Part shown: piece after piece, positions 1-9,600 of the stretch
Layout of the letters: the number at the start of each line of letters is the position of its first letter
Position numbering within the stretch: position 1 is the first letter of the stretch
DNA from: Akkermansia sp.
GTDB lineage: Bacteria; Verrucomicrobiota; Verrucomicrobiia; Verrucomicrobiales; Akkermansiaceae
DNA length: 64,000 nucleotides
Reading direction: 5' to 3'
NCBI GenBank assembly: GCA_017435365.1
Contig: JAFSFD010000005.1
Location: 1-64,000, forward strand
The notes under the pieces: model-generated
What the model was told of the DNA's origin: nothing
Database searches by the model: none
Seen by the model: only the letters and a program-made list of their open reading frames with translations
Program-made: the position numbers and the translations under genes

Positions 1-140
1 GTACAGTCGGGATTTCCCCTCGAACTTCCTCTTCCACGGTTCGTTACCTCCCCGCAGTTGTTCTTCAGGTCTGGGATTCCGCATCATCGCGGCTCCGCGC
101 GGACTTTCACCGCAGTGCGCATATCGCGTCGGTCGTACAA

Positions 141-222
141 CGATATCCCCTCACCGCTGACGCGGGGAGGGGACGAAATCCGGCTGGCGCCGGACGATAT
201 CTGCCTGCGGCAGACGATATCC
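141..222. repeat. Short-hairpin array with ACGATATC-type spacers
   Basis: Three small inverted repeats follow one another: CCCCTC/GAGGGG (147-152/167-172), TCCGGC/GCCGGA (179-184/189-194) and TCTGCC/GGCAGA (200-205/209-214). They are separated by ACGATATC or a close variant. The array starts 8 bases beyond the stop codon of the minus-strand macroglobulin gene, so it could shape the 3' end of that transcript. The same spacer with different stems recurs at 48609-48702. I see no gene in positions 1-140. Confidence 0.6.
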
Positions 223-3200
223 TCACTGGGGGCTTCGGCTGTCGCCTACGCCCACCCCGGTCGTTCGGACGTCCAGGTGGGCGCTGGGGGAGAGGCCGTA
301 TGTCTGCGGCTCGTAGAGGAGCCGGGCCTGGGCGGGCGGGGCGGTGGCGCTGCCGGCGCGTTTCACGCGGGTGTAGTAGCGCATGTTCACGGCATCGCTG
401 CCGGGCCAGCGGGTGCAGAAGCCGCGCACGCAGTCCACCATATATTCACGCTGGTCGAGGCACTCGCTCCAGTCCAGGGGTTCCAGCCCGGCGGCCTGGC
501 CGGGCACGGCGGGGTTGATAGCCTCCAGGCAGGAGGGCAGGTAATCCTCCAGCACCAGGTTGAGGAGCTCCTGCCCGCTTGCCTTGGCGCAGGTGAGCGA
601 TACGCGCACCACATCCCCCACGGCAAACTCCGTGGCGGGGCGCCAGATGCCATCCTCGCCCTGCTTTTCATACAGGCGGGTCATCTGCAGGCCATGCTCC
701 GTCACGCCGGGATACTCGGTCTGCTGCGGGCGGGCCTTGGCGCGGAGCACGGCATACACCGTGCCGCTCTGCGCGGAAACAGCGGCATCCGGGGCCACAT
801 TCTGCAGGGTCTGCACCCTGCGGTCCAGCGGCATGGTGAAGCCATCCGGCGTGCGGACCTCGGCCGCAACCTGCGCCCCGCGGGAATCGCCCACATAGGT
901 GAGCAGCGCATAGAGCGACCAGGCGCTGCCCCAGCTGCTCTGGTGGCGGTAATCGGCGGCGCGGGTGCGCATCCAGCGCAGGAAAGCCTCGTGGCGCCCG
1001 TCATTATTCGTGCGCAGGTACTCCAGGAACTCGATATCCGCCCGCACTGAGCCACCCGCCTGCGATTCGGCCATGGCGGCCAGCGCAGCCTTGAGCGCCT
1101 CCCGCTGGGCCTCGCGGTTCTGCAGGGCGCGGGCGGCTTCATAGCGCGTGAGGGGGCCGGCATTCTGCATATCGGCCTTTTCCAGATAGGCCAGCAGCTT
1201 ATACCAGCGGGGCCAGGGCAGGTCGAACCCGCGCTCCTCAGCCATGCGCAGCACCATGGCCACATGCGCGCTCACCCACAAATTGCTCTGCTCTGCACCG
1301 GGCCAGAAAGGCAGACCGCCATCCTCATTCTGCCGGCTGAGCAGCTGCTCCACACTGCGGGTCACCGTGCTGCGCACGCGGTCTGCGGGGGTTTGCGCCA
1401 GCCGCGGGCAAAGCGGGGCCAGGCGGTCATACAGCAGCCAGGGCAGCAGGGCTGAGGCCGCATACTCGGTATTCCCCTCGGGAGATTCCAGCAGGAAATC
1501 CACCCCGCCCTGCAGGTGCAGCAGCGGATTGGCCGACACGCTCACCTCAATCTCGCAGCCGGGGGCCTGGGCCAGCTCAGCCGCCAGTTTCTCGCGCGGC
1601 ACCAGGGCACCCTGCCCCGGGTTCAGCACCAGGTGGTGCGCCTCCCTGAGCAGCGGCGCAGGGTGACGCACCTCGAACTGTGCCTGCACGGCGTCCTCGC
1701 CGGTGGCACCGGTGGCAACCCAGCGGCAGCTCTGCGTGCCGGGCTGCGGGGTGGCCACTTCGAAATAAAGCGTGGTGGAAGCCCCGGCAGCCAGCGTGAC
1801 CTGCTGCGGCTCGCCGCCGCCTGCCAGCTGCACCTGCCAGGTGCCCTCGGCGGGGGTGTTATTGGTCACCGTCACGGGCAGCTGCGCCACATCCCCCGCA
1901 TGCATGAAGAGCGGCGCTCCCACGCTGAGCATCACGGGCTGGTTCACCATGAACTGCCCATCCTTCGTGGCAAAGCGGCCTCCTTCCTTATCTGCCGCCA
2001 CAGCAATCACGCGATAGGTGGTCAGCGTATCGGGCATGGTGCAGATGGTGGAGAAATGCCCCTGCGCATCGGTCCTGAGCGCGCTGCGCCACACCGCCAG
2101 CGGATTGAAATTCGTGCGCACACGCGGCTGCGGAGATTCGGCTTCATCCTCTTCCGGAATCTCTTCGGACCACAGGGCCTCCACCTCGGCCAGAGCCTTG
2201 GCCCGGTATACATCGGGTGTGGCCCCTCTGGTCATCCAATCCTGCAAGGGGAGTGTGTGCTCCATCATCCACCAGGGCATGTGCTTCCAGCTGCCATCGG
2301 GCTGGAGCCCCTCCCCCATCCACAAGCCGAACAGCGGTTTATAGGTGGGCATGAGTTCCCAGCTGTCCGGGCGCACCAGGCGGGGATACAGCCGCAGCGC
2401 GCGCAACTTGAAGCTGAGCGCCCCGGCCACATCCGGCAATTCATACTGATTCTGCGAAAGCATGCCGGCATCCACCGCATAGAGCGTCACCACCGCCTCG
2501 GTGGGCACCCCATTGGGCAGCGTCACGCGCCCGCCCAGCACCTGCTGGGTGCCGGGGCGCACTGCCTCACCGGGCAGCTGCAGCTCCACCTGCAGCTCGC
2601 GCTGCGGCGCGGGCGGATTCAGCACGGTATCATCCGTCAGGATGTGCTCAATCATACCGCTTTCCGCATTGCGGCGGGGCAGAATGGCATGCACCTGCAC
2701 CCGGCCACCCTCGTCATCCATGAGAGGTGCGGCAAACTCATGCCGTCCGCGCTGCACGGTGATGGGCATCACGCGCGAACGCTGGCCGCAGGTCACCACC
2801 AGCACGCCCTGGCCATCCATGCCGGATTCCAGCACCATGCGCTGGCCATCTGCGCTGGAGCCCAGGCGGAAATGCGCCTCCTGCACCGCTGCGGGGCCGG
2901 CCCAGCGGGTGAACTCGTGGGTGAACACGCGGCCACGCAGGTCGCGCCCCATGACCTCCACCTGAAATTCATCACCGAAATCCCCACGCTTCTGTTCCAT
3001 GAGCTCGCCCAGCGGCAGCTCGAACACCTGCGTATCAGCCGGCACCGTGACCCACCGGGACCAGATGTCCTCCTCCTCCAGGCGGATGAGCACAAAACCA
3101 TTCGGCAGCGGGGTGGCGCGGCGGCGGGTGCCGCGCAGGGTCACTTTCACCGTCTGACCATTGTGCAGCAACCCGCCGCAGCAGGCGCAGCTCAGGTGCA

Positions 3201-6018
3201 GGTGCCCGCCTTCCAGAATGGAGGGAATGATCTCGGCAGGCTGGTATTCACCACTACCGGCAAAAGAGCGCACCTCCTGGCGGTCGTTCGCCACAGAGCC
3301 GGTGTAACTCACAGAGAAACGGCGTGTACCCTTCTCACCGAAGGGGAAGCGGAACTCCGCCGTGCCATCGGCTGCCAGCGGCAGTTCCTGCTGCACCACG
3401 TAGCGCTTGCTGCCGGCATTGGTCGTCTCGCGCGCGCCCTGCACCGGCACCTCGCTGGTCAGGCGGATTTCAGCCCGCCCGGTGGTCAGCGGCACCCCGT
3501 TGAAATCCGCGGCCTTCACCTTCAGCACCATTTCCTCCGGCGCCACCTTCTCCGTGGCATCCTCGCAGGTGGCGGTGAAGGCATCGCGGCGAAACACCTC
3601 GCAGCGCACCTCGTGGCGGGCCAGGGTGCGGGGCAGCGTGGTGCCCACGCGCACGGTGTAGGCACCGCACACGTCCTCATCTCCCTCCGGCAGGGTCAGC
3701 TCCTGGCTGAAGGCGCCGTACTCATCCACCTCGAAGGTGCGCTTGAAGAGGCTGGTGCCATCCGGCGCTTCGAAATGCAGCTCCAGCTCGCGGTGCTTCG
3801 AGTGCGAGATGCGGTTGAGCGCATCCACCGCGCGCAGGTAGCCGCGCACATAAATCTTCTCGCCGGGGCGGTAGAGGCTGCGGTCGGTCCAGAGCATGGC
3901 GCGGAGCTCGCGGCCCTCGGCCTTGGTGTTGAGCAGGGCGTGCTGCTCCCAATCGTGCGGGAGCGGCTGCACCACGCAGTAATCCTCGCCATGCTGCAGC
4001 AGCACATCGCCCTGCATCTGCGGCAGGTTCACACAGCCCTGCTGCACCACCAGCGGCTTCTTCTCCGCGCTGCCCAGGCAAGTCACCACCGCACCATCCA
4101 CCGCCGTGGCATCGCTGTGGCGCAGCACCAGCGCCGGGTATTCATCCTCCGAGGCGCCGATGATGCACAGCGCCAGATCCGAAACATTGATGAGCACATC
4201 CCGCCGCAGCACCAGCTTCTCCGGCTCCAGCCCCAGGCTGCGGGCCGCAGCTGCCACCGTCTCCGAGGGGTGGAAATCCAGCTCCAGCAGGTAGAGGCCC
4301 GGCTTGGCCTCCTGCCCGCAGAGTGAATCGAGGTCCACCTTTACCGGGCAATCGCCCACCAGCGGGTTTTCCGAACCCGGCAGGCTAATCTCCTGCTCTG
4401 CGAAGCAATGGCCACCGGCCCCTTGCAGGAAAATGCGCTGCTGCAGCACCTCCCAGGCGCGCTCATAGCCCTCCGGGCGGGCGGGCATGGCATCCTCCTT
4501 CGCCAGACCAGCGTTGATGCGGGCCTGCGCCACCGCGCGGTTGAAATGAAGGTCCACCAGGTCACTGCGGCGCTGCTGTTGCTCGAGGTGCTGGCGCACC
4601 CTGGGCAGGGCGTTTTCCAGCTCACCGGCATTCCAGTGGCGCAGGCGGGCGCGCACCTTGCTGCCATTCACCCCGGGCAGCTCCAGCTGGTGCGCCCCTT
4701 TCAGCGGCAGGTAATGCATCTCACCGGTGTTGAGCGTAGGCGCCATGGGGGTGACGCTCAGGCGGCAGGTGAAATCCTGCTCCAGGCGCAGCCCCAGTGT
4801 GCCCTCCAGCCCGGCTTTCAGGGTACACTCCGCCAGCATGGGGGTGGCAGCCTCCAGCGCCAGCTTCATGCCGCTGGCCGCGGTGGGGTGGCGGTATTTC
4901 ACCACCAGGCGGGTGGTGCTCTCCTCGTCCACCCACTCCTCGTCCTCATCCCGGTCTTCGGGGTTGGCAGCCTTCAGGGTGAATTCCTGGCTTTCGATGG
5001 GGCCCAGGTAGCGCACGCGCACCTCCCGGCCATTCACCGTGGCGGTGCGGCAGGCGCCATCCTCCGAAAGAGTCGTCTCCACGCCGTCCAGCGTGAGGCG
5101 CATCTCGCGGAAAGCCTGCTGCAGCCGCTCCTTCTCCACCGGGGAATTCAGGAGCAGCGCCACCAGATTAGTCGCAGCACCCTGCTCATTCTTCAGCGCC
5201 CCCTGCTCCAACGTGGCGCGCAGGCTGCGGCTGATGTGGATATCGCCCAGGTTGCTGTCGCGGAAGGCACTGCCCTGCTCTGCCGTAGCCGTGAGGCGCC
5301 AGATACTGTCGGCCGGCAGCTGCCGCTCCGGGCGCACCAGCACATAACCCTGCAGCGGCATATCCTGCTGCAGCTCCTCCCACTTCACCCCGCGCAGCGC
5401 CAGCGAGCGCAACACACTGTAACTGTTCCCATGACACAGCCGCGCCTGCTCCACCAGGCCGCGCGCCGTCTCGCCCGTCTCAAAGAAATCACCCTTGTCA
5501 TCCATCTTCACGCGCTTGAAGACGTAGCTCACCCGGCTCTCCGGGTTCAGATTCCGCGCCTCCTCCGTGAACTGGTACCGCGCCGAAACCAGCGCCGCCC
5601 CATTCGGGTAGGAACGCAGCTCCTCGCTCACCAGCATCGTTTCCGGCGCATGGAATCGGAACTCCCGCTGCTGCAAGGCACGCCCGCTCAGGTAGCGCAC
5701 ATCCCCACGGAACTGCAGCTTGAACTCCGTGCGGATACTCGTGCCCGGCAGCGGTTCGATGCGCAGGCAATCCTGGTTGACCCACACCACCCGCGGCGGG
5801 TGCGCCTCATCACCACTGATACTGAATAAATCCAGCCCCTTATCCGCCGCGCTCGTGCCGCTCAGATACTGGTTCTCCACCACCGCCCGGCTCACCACAG
5901 GCTCATCAAAATTGATGTTCACAACACCCTGCCGCTCCCAGTACGACACCGAATCCGCACACGCCACTCCCAGCGCAGCCAGGGAATATATAAAAATCTT
6001 TCGTGCAATTTGCAGCAT
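223..6018 (-). CDS. Alpha-2-macroglobulin-like envelope protein, thioester lost
   Basis: A 1931-residue protein of the bacterial alpha-2-macroglobulin family (YfhM/YfaS-like), which in other bacteria traps or guards against proteases in the periplasm. The N-terminus is hydrophobic and ends in GVAC, an imperfect lipobox, so export is likely and lipidation is possible. Around residue 710 is the hallmark SLYRPGEKIYVRGYL stretch of a macroglobulin domain. A typical A2M-domain segment (TNFNPLAVW...) comes next, then a helical thioester-domain-like region. At the position where thioester members carry CxEQ, this protein has N1516-T-E-Y1519, so neither the Cys nor the Gln is present and no thioester can form. 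The length is normal for the family. No pbpC neighbour is visible, although such pairing is common for the other subtype. The start is supported by a promoter whose -10 ends 9 nt upstream. The family call is firm; the biological target is unknown. Confidence 0.9.
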   Translation of the reverse strand: MLQIARKIFIYSLAALGVACADSVSYWERQGVVNINFDEPVVSRAVVENQYLSGTSAADKGLDLFSISGDEAHPPRVVWVNQDCLRIEPLPGTSIRTEFKLQFRGDVRYLSGRALQQREFRFHAPETMLVSEELRSYPNGAALVSARYQFTEEARNLNPESRVSYVFKRVKMDDKGDFFETGETARGLVEQARLCHGNSYSVLRSLALRGVKWEELQQDMPLQGYVLVRPERQLPADSIWRLTATAEQGSAFRDSNLGDIHISRSLRATLEQGALKNEQGAATNLVALLLNSPVEKERLQQAFREMRLTLDGVETTLSEDGACRTATVNGREVRVRYLGPIESQEFTLKAANPEDRDEDEEWVDEESTTRLVVKYRHPTAASGMKLALEAATPMLAECTLKAGLEGTLGLRLEQDFTCRLSVTPMAPTLNTGEMHYLPLKGAHQLELPGVNGSKVRARLRHWNAGELENALPRVRQHLEQQQRRSDLVDLHFNRAVAQARINAGLAKEDAMPARPEGYERAWEVLQQRIFLQGAGGHCFAEQEISLPGSENPLVGDCPVKVDLDSLCGQEAKPGLYLLELDFHPSETVAAAARSLGLEPEKLVLRRDVLINVSDLALCIIGASEDEYPALVLRHSDATAVDGAVVTCLGSAEKKPLVVQQGCVNLPQMQGDVLLQHGEDYCVVQPLPHDWEQHALLNTKAEGRELRAMLWTDRSLYRPGEKIYVRGYLRAVDALNRISHSKHRELELHFEAPDGTSLFKRTFEVDEYGAFSQELTLPEGDEDVCGAYTVRVGTTLPRTLARHEVRCEVFRRDAFTATCEDATEKVAPEEMVLKVKAADFNGVPLTTGRAEIRLTSEVPVQGARETTNAGSKRYVVQQELPLAADGTAEFRFPFGEKGTRRFSVSYTGSVANDRQEVRSFAGSGEYQPAEIIPSILEGGHLHLSCACCGGLLHNGQTVKVTLRGTRRRATPLPNGFVLIRLEEEDIWSRWVTVPADTQVFELPLGELMEQKRGDFGDEFQVEVMGRDLRGRVFTHEFTRWAGPAAVQEAHFRLGSSADGQRMVLESGMDGQGVLVVTCGQRSRVMPITVQRGRHEFAAPLMDDEGGRVQVHAILPRRNAESGMIEHILTDDTVLNPPAPQRELQVELQLPGEAVRPGTQQVLGGRVTLPNGVPTEAVVTLYAVDAGMLSQNQYELPDVAGALSFKLRALRLYPRLVRPDSWELMPTYKPLFGLWMGEGLQPDGSWKHMPWWMMEHTLPLQDWMTRGATPDVYRAKALAEVEALWSEEIPEEDEAESPQPRVRTNFNPLAVWRSALRTDAQGHFSTICTMPDTLTTYRVIAVAADKEGGRFATKDGQFMVNQPVMLSVGAPLFMHAGDVAQLPVTVTNNTPAEGTWQVQLAGGGEPQQVTLAAGASTTLYFEVATPQPGTQSCRWVATGATGEDAVQAQFEVRHPAPLLREAHHLVLNPGQGALVPREKLAAELAQAPGCEIEVSVSANPLLHLQGGVDFLLESPEGNTEYAASALLPWLLYDRLAPLCPRLAQTPADRVRSTVTRSVEQLLSRQNEDGGLPFWPGAEQSNLWVSAHVAMVLRMAEERGFDLPWPRWYKLLAYLEKADMQNAGPLTRYEAARALQNREAQREALKAALAAMAESQAGGSVRADIEFLEYLRTNNDGRHEAFLRWMRTRAADYRHQSSWGSAWSLYALLTYVGDSRGAQVAAEVRTPDGFTMPLDRRVQTLQNVAPDAAVSAQSGTVYAVLRAKARPQQTEYPGVTEHGLQMTRLYEKQGEDGIWRPATEFAVGDVVRVSLTCAKASGQELLNLVLEDYLPSCLEAINPAVPGQAAGLEPLDWSECLDQREYMVDCVRGFCTRWPGSDAVNMRYYTRVKRAGSATAPPAQARLLYEPQTYGLSPSAHLDVRTTGVGVGDSRSPQ

Positions 6019-6027
6019 AGCGCGCGC

Positions 6028-6057
6028 ATTCTAACACACCCACCACCACCATTTCAA
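6028..6057 (-). promoter_or_regulatory. Promoter of the macroglobulin gene
   Basis: On the minus strand, TTGAAA (6057-6052) and TAGAAT (6033-6028) are separated by 18 nt. The -10 ends 9 nt before the ATG, so the predicted 5' leader is only a few bases. Confidence 0.55.
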
Positions 6058-6072
6058 GCTCTCACCCTGCCA

Positions 6073-6215
6073 GCAGGCGCAAAGCGCCTGCTCATGCGGC
6101 ACAACGTGCCGCTTTCATACCGCCGCAGGCGGTATTTCATGCGTAGCGCCAGCTACGCTTTCATACCACAGCGCAGCTGTGGTATTTACATACGCCGGCA
6201 CAGCCGGTGTATTTC
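6073..6215. repeat. Hairpin array with TTTCAT spacers
   Basis: Consecutive short palindromes with different stems and mostly 3-nt loops. Examples are GCAGGCGC-aaa-GCGCCTGC (6073-6091), GCGGCAC-aac-GTGCCGC (6096-6112), ATACCGCC-gca-GGCGGTAT (6117-6135), GCGTAGC-gcca-GCTACGC, and two more ending near 6215. Neighbouring hairpins are joined by TTTCAT or a close variant. Structure is conserved while stem sequence is not. The array lies between the promoter of the macroglobulin gene and the 3' end of the autotransporter gene. Confidence 0.65.
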
Positions 6216-6227
6216 ATTGAGCGACCC

Positions 6228-6324
6228 GTCTCGGCGTAGCTTTAGCGGAGACGGACCTGTCTCGGCGTAGCCCGCAGGGCGAAGACGGACCTGTCTCGAC
6301 GTAGCCCGCAGGGCGAAGACGGAA
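6228..6324. repeat. Three direct repeats beginning GTCTCGGCGTAGC
   Basis: Copies start at 6228, 6259 and 6293, with spacings of 31 and 34 bp. Each contains a GTCTC/GACG-type inverted arrangement with an internal GCCCGCAGGGC or variant. No coding capacity is evident. The stretch 6325-6392 holds one further small palindrome (ACCGCTGCATCAGCAGCGGT). Confidence 0.6.
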
Positions 6325-6392
6325 GCGACTAGTTACCGCTGCATCAGCAGCGGTACTCCCCATGGACTTCTAAAAACTCGAAACTAATAAAC

Positions 6393-6503
6393 AAATTGAT
6401 GTTTATCATTGTCGGAGCACGGGACTTCAGTCCCGATTGGAAGCACCGTTATTTCGGGACTGAAGTCCCGTGCTCCGACAGAGTTCCCCCACAAATTCCA
6501 ATT
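6393..6503. repeat. Palindromic dispersed element, copy 1
   Basis: A near-perfect long hairpin: GTCGGAGCACGGGACTTCAG at 6411 pairs with its complement ending at 6479. A short asymmetric centre reads TTGGAAGCACCGTTATTT. The outer ends AAATTGATG and AAATTCCAATT form a weaker second inverted repeat. The same unit occurs at 53321, 55241, 56461 and 59722, and as a fragment at 63661. Confidence 0.85.
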
Positions 6504-6534
6504 CAGTGAGTCTTTAGTAGTTCCCATTTCCCGT

Positions 6535-6576
6535 GCAAAAAATGCCCCGGTGAGTTTCCTCACCGGGGGCATTTTT
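6535..6576 (-). terminator. Rho-independent terminator after the autotransporter
   Basis: ATGCCCCGGTGAG (6542-6554) pairs with CTCACCGGGGGCAT (6559-6572). Read on the minus strand, a run of Ts follows the stem (As at 6536-6541). It lies about 80 bp beyond the autotransporter stop codon. Confidence 0.8.
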
Positions 6577-6655
6577 GTCATCTGCTGCGGCCGGGGCCGC
6601 ACGCAAACTTCATACTTCGTAACTCGTACTTCGTACGGGCCATCGCTCAATTTCA

Positions 6656-9600
6656 TCAGAAATTGATGCGATAGCCCACTGTGCCGTTCACGTTGGTGTA
6701 GTCGCTGCGCAGCTCCACGGAGGCATCCATGAAGATGCTGCCGCCTTCATCACCCACCGGGATGGTGAGGCCGGCACCGGCTTCCAGACCGAAGGTGCCC
6801 ATCTCAGCGCTATCCACGCTGGCCTTGGCACCCGGCAGGGCGGAGAGGGCCACATCAGCGCTGCCGCTGCGGTCGCCCACATCGGCCTTGGCCAGCACGC
6901 GGGCCTCCAGGATGCTGGTGCGGTTGTACATGCTCTCACCCACCACGGTCTGCAGGCGGGCACCGAGACCGAAGGTCACGGTATCGAGCGTCTGCTCATC
7001 CACCTCCAGCGCCAGGTCGCTGCCATCCTCAGTGTAGGCATCGATGGCGGTGTGCTTCCAGGTCACGTTGAACACGGGCTGCAGGCAGGTGCTGCCGTCC
7101 TCCGTGAGCGCGAACACGCGGCCCACTTCGTACATGAGGCCGAAGCTCAGGCCATCCGTCTCGCCCTCCACCTCAGCACCGGCCACATGGCGGTCGAGGC
7201 TGATATCGGACATACCAACCGTGGCCACGAAGGTGTGGGTCCAGGCGCTCGGGGCGTAGCGGGCAAAGGCCGTCACGTAGTAGGTATCGATGTTGCCGCT
7301 GGCCTTATCCGCGCCGGTGGTGTCGATATCGCCATACATGGCGGTAAGGGCCATACCGGCGGTGAAGGTCGGGCAGAGATCCACATCGAAGCCCACGGTG
7401 CCGCCCCAGCTGCTCAGCTCGTAGCCGCCCTCGGTGCCGCTCTCGCTCAGTTCGCTGCGGTCGCCCTCAGCGTTGATCCAGGCGTTGAAGTAGGGCATAT
7501 CCTCGTTGGCCACGCTCTGGTCCACACCCATGGTGGTGGTGCGGTTGCGGATAGCCTGCAGCTGGCGGTCCACATCGCCGCTCACGGCCATGCCCAGCAC
7601 CGCCGTGCTCGCACCGGCCAGGCTGGCGCCCAGCTCATCGGCAGCGGCTGTGTTGCCGGTAGCCACCAGGGCATCCAGACGGTCAAGTACATCGGCCAGG
7701 TCACCCTTCTGGGCAGCACCCTGCGGGTTGAGGGCCACCAGGGCCTCATCGGCCAAGCCCAGACCGGCGGCACCATTGGCACTGGTAGCACCCTCATCCA
7801 GATTACCGGTGTAGAAGCTGGTGTTGCGGTCAGCCACCACGTTGCCGTTGGCATCCACCTTGATGGTGCTCATATCGAAGTACTTGGCATAACCGGCGGA
7901 GACAATGAAGTCACCGGCAGCGTTGTAAGTACCTACCTCGATATCACCATCGCTCTTGGTGTCGCCCAGATCCACTATGCTGTTTTCCCGATCAGCCAGC
8001 GTTGCGGCATCCAGCGTGGCGAAGTCCTTATCGATGACCACACGCAGCGTGGTGTTATCCAGCACAAGGCCGTCGCCCTGGGCAGCACTGCTCTGCTGCA
8101 CCTCCAGCATACCATCCTCGATGATACCCTTCAGTACCACAGTGTTATCCTTAGCCTTCACGGTCGCGTCCGTCAGGTCCATATCAGCGGTCACGCTCTG
8201 CAGGTTCAGCACGCCGGTGTACTCACCATTCATGGTGGCCGTATCAGCCTCGCCATCACCCTTGATGCTCAGCACGCTGTCATCGCCAAGGGCGGTCAGG
8301 CCGTTAAGCTTCACCGTAGAGATATCGCCGGTCAGGCTAATCTCCTTAGCACCGCTTACTTCCACCTTACGCACGTTGTCGAGGATGGTGTCGTTCTTCA
8401 GAGAACCATCCACCAGTACGATAAGGCCGGCCTTGGACTCGGTATCACCCACAGACCATACGCTCTCCTCATCGCTCTGTTCGCGCACATTCAGCAGCAC
8501 ATTGCTCTCCACGTCGCTGTCCAGCCAAGACACACTGTCATCGGTCGTCTTGCCATCCCACAGCTCGGCCTTCAGACCAGCTGCCAGAATATCCTGCTCC
8601 ACGTCGCTGTCAAGATTCAGCGTGAAGAGCTCGCTCACGGCCACATCGCTGTTAATCTGCAGCAGGTGGTAGGCATTTGCACCGCCATCGATGATGGTGG
8701 CAGAATCCCAGGCACCGGTTGTTTCATCCGGGGTAAGCTGCGTCAGGTTGATGGTAATCTTACCACCATCCGTCTTGGCAGCCACTGCATCGGTGGTCAG
8801 CGTGGGATTATCTGTCAGCGTATCGATGGTGATGCTGTCGGTAGTGATGCTGGTGAACTCAGAACCATTCGCATCTGCATTCACCACCAGATCCTTGGCC
8901 TCAATGGTGCCACCGGTCGTGGTCTGTGTGGTCAGCGTCATGGTCTTATCCGTGATCAGCGTGCCCTTATTATCGATAGTGCCGGCAAAGGTGGCATCAT
9001 TCGTGATGGAGAGAGTACCACCTTCACCCACAATGACATTACCCGTGCCATTGAGCGTGGTGATATCCAGGGTACCATTGGAACCCACCGCCACGGAGCC
9101 GCTGCCATCCAGCGTGCCGATGTGCAGCTTGCCGCCGGTCAGCGTACCATCCACATCCTTACCCACGGCCAGCGAGCCATTGTTGGTCAACGTCGTGATG
9201 TCAACGTCGGAATCCGTACCGTTGGCAGTGAAGCTGGCGCGCTCGTTAATGGTCAGGTCGTTCACCTTCACATCGCCACCCACGGTCACATTGCCACCGA
9301 ACTCGAGGGCCACATCCGCTGCCGTCAGGTCGCCGCCCACAGCCAGGCTGGAGCCTTCCTCCACGGTCAGCTTATCTGTGGCGCCCGTGCCGGTCAGGTC
9401 ACCCGTCACCGTCAGGCTGCCGTAGGTGGCAGCGGCGGGTTCATCGTCCTCCGTATCGGGATTATCCGCCACAGCCGCGGATCCAATGGTGATGGTGCCG
9501 TTGGTGTTGTCCAGATTACCATTCACCTTCACAGTGGCCAGAGTATCCTTATCCGTACCGCCGATGGTGATGGTGCCGTCGTTGTCCACGCTGCCGTTGA

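Noticed and set aside
1516..4326. Long open frame antisense to the macroglobulin gene
   Set aside because: Mirror frame of a well-supported gene, His/Gln-rich and without recognisable motifs.
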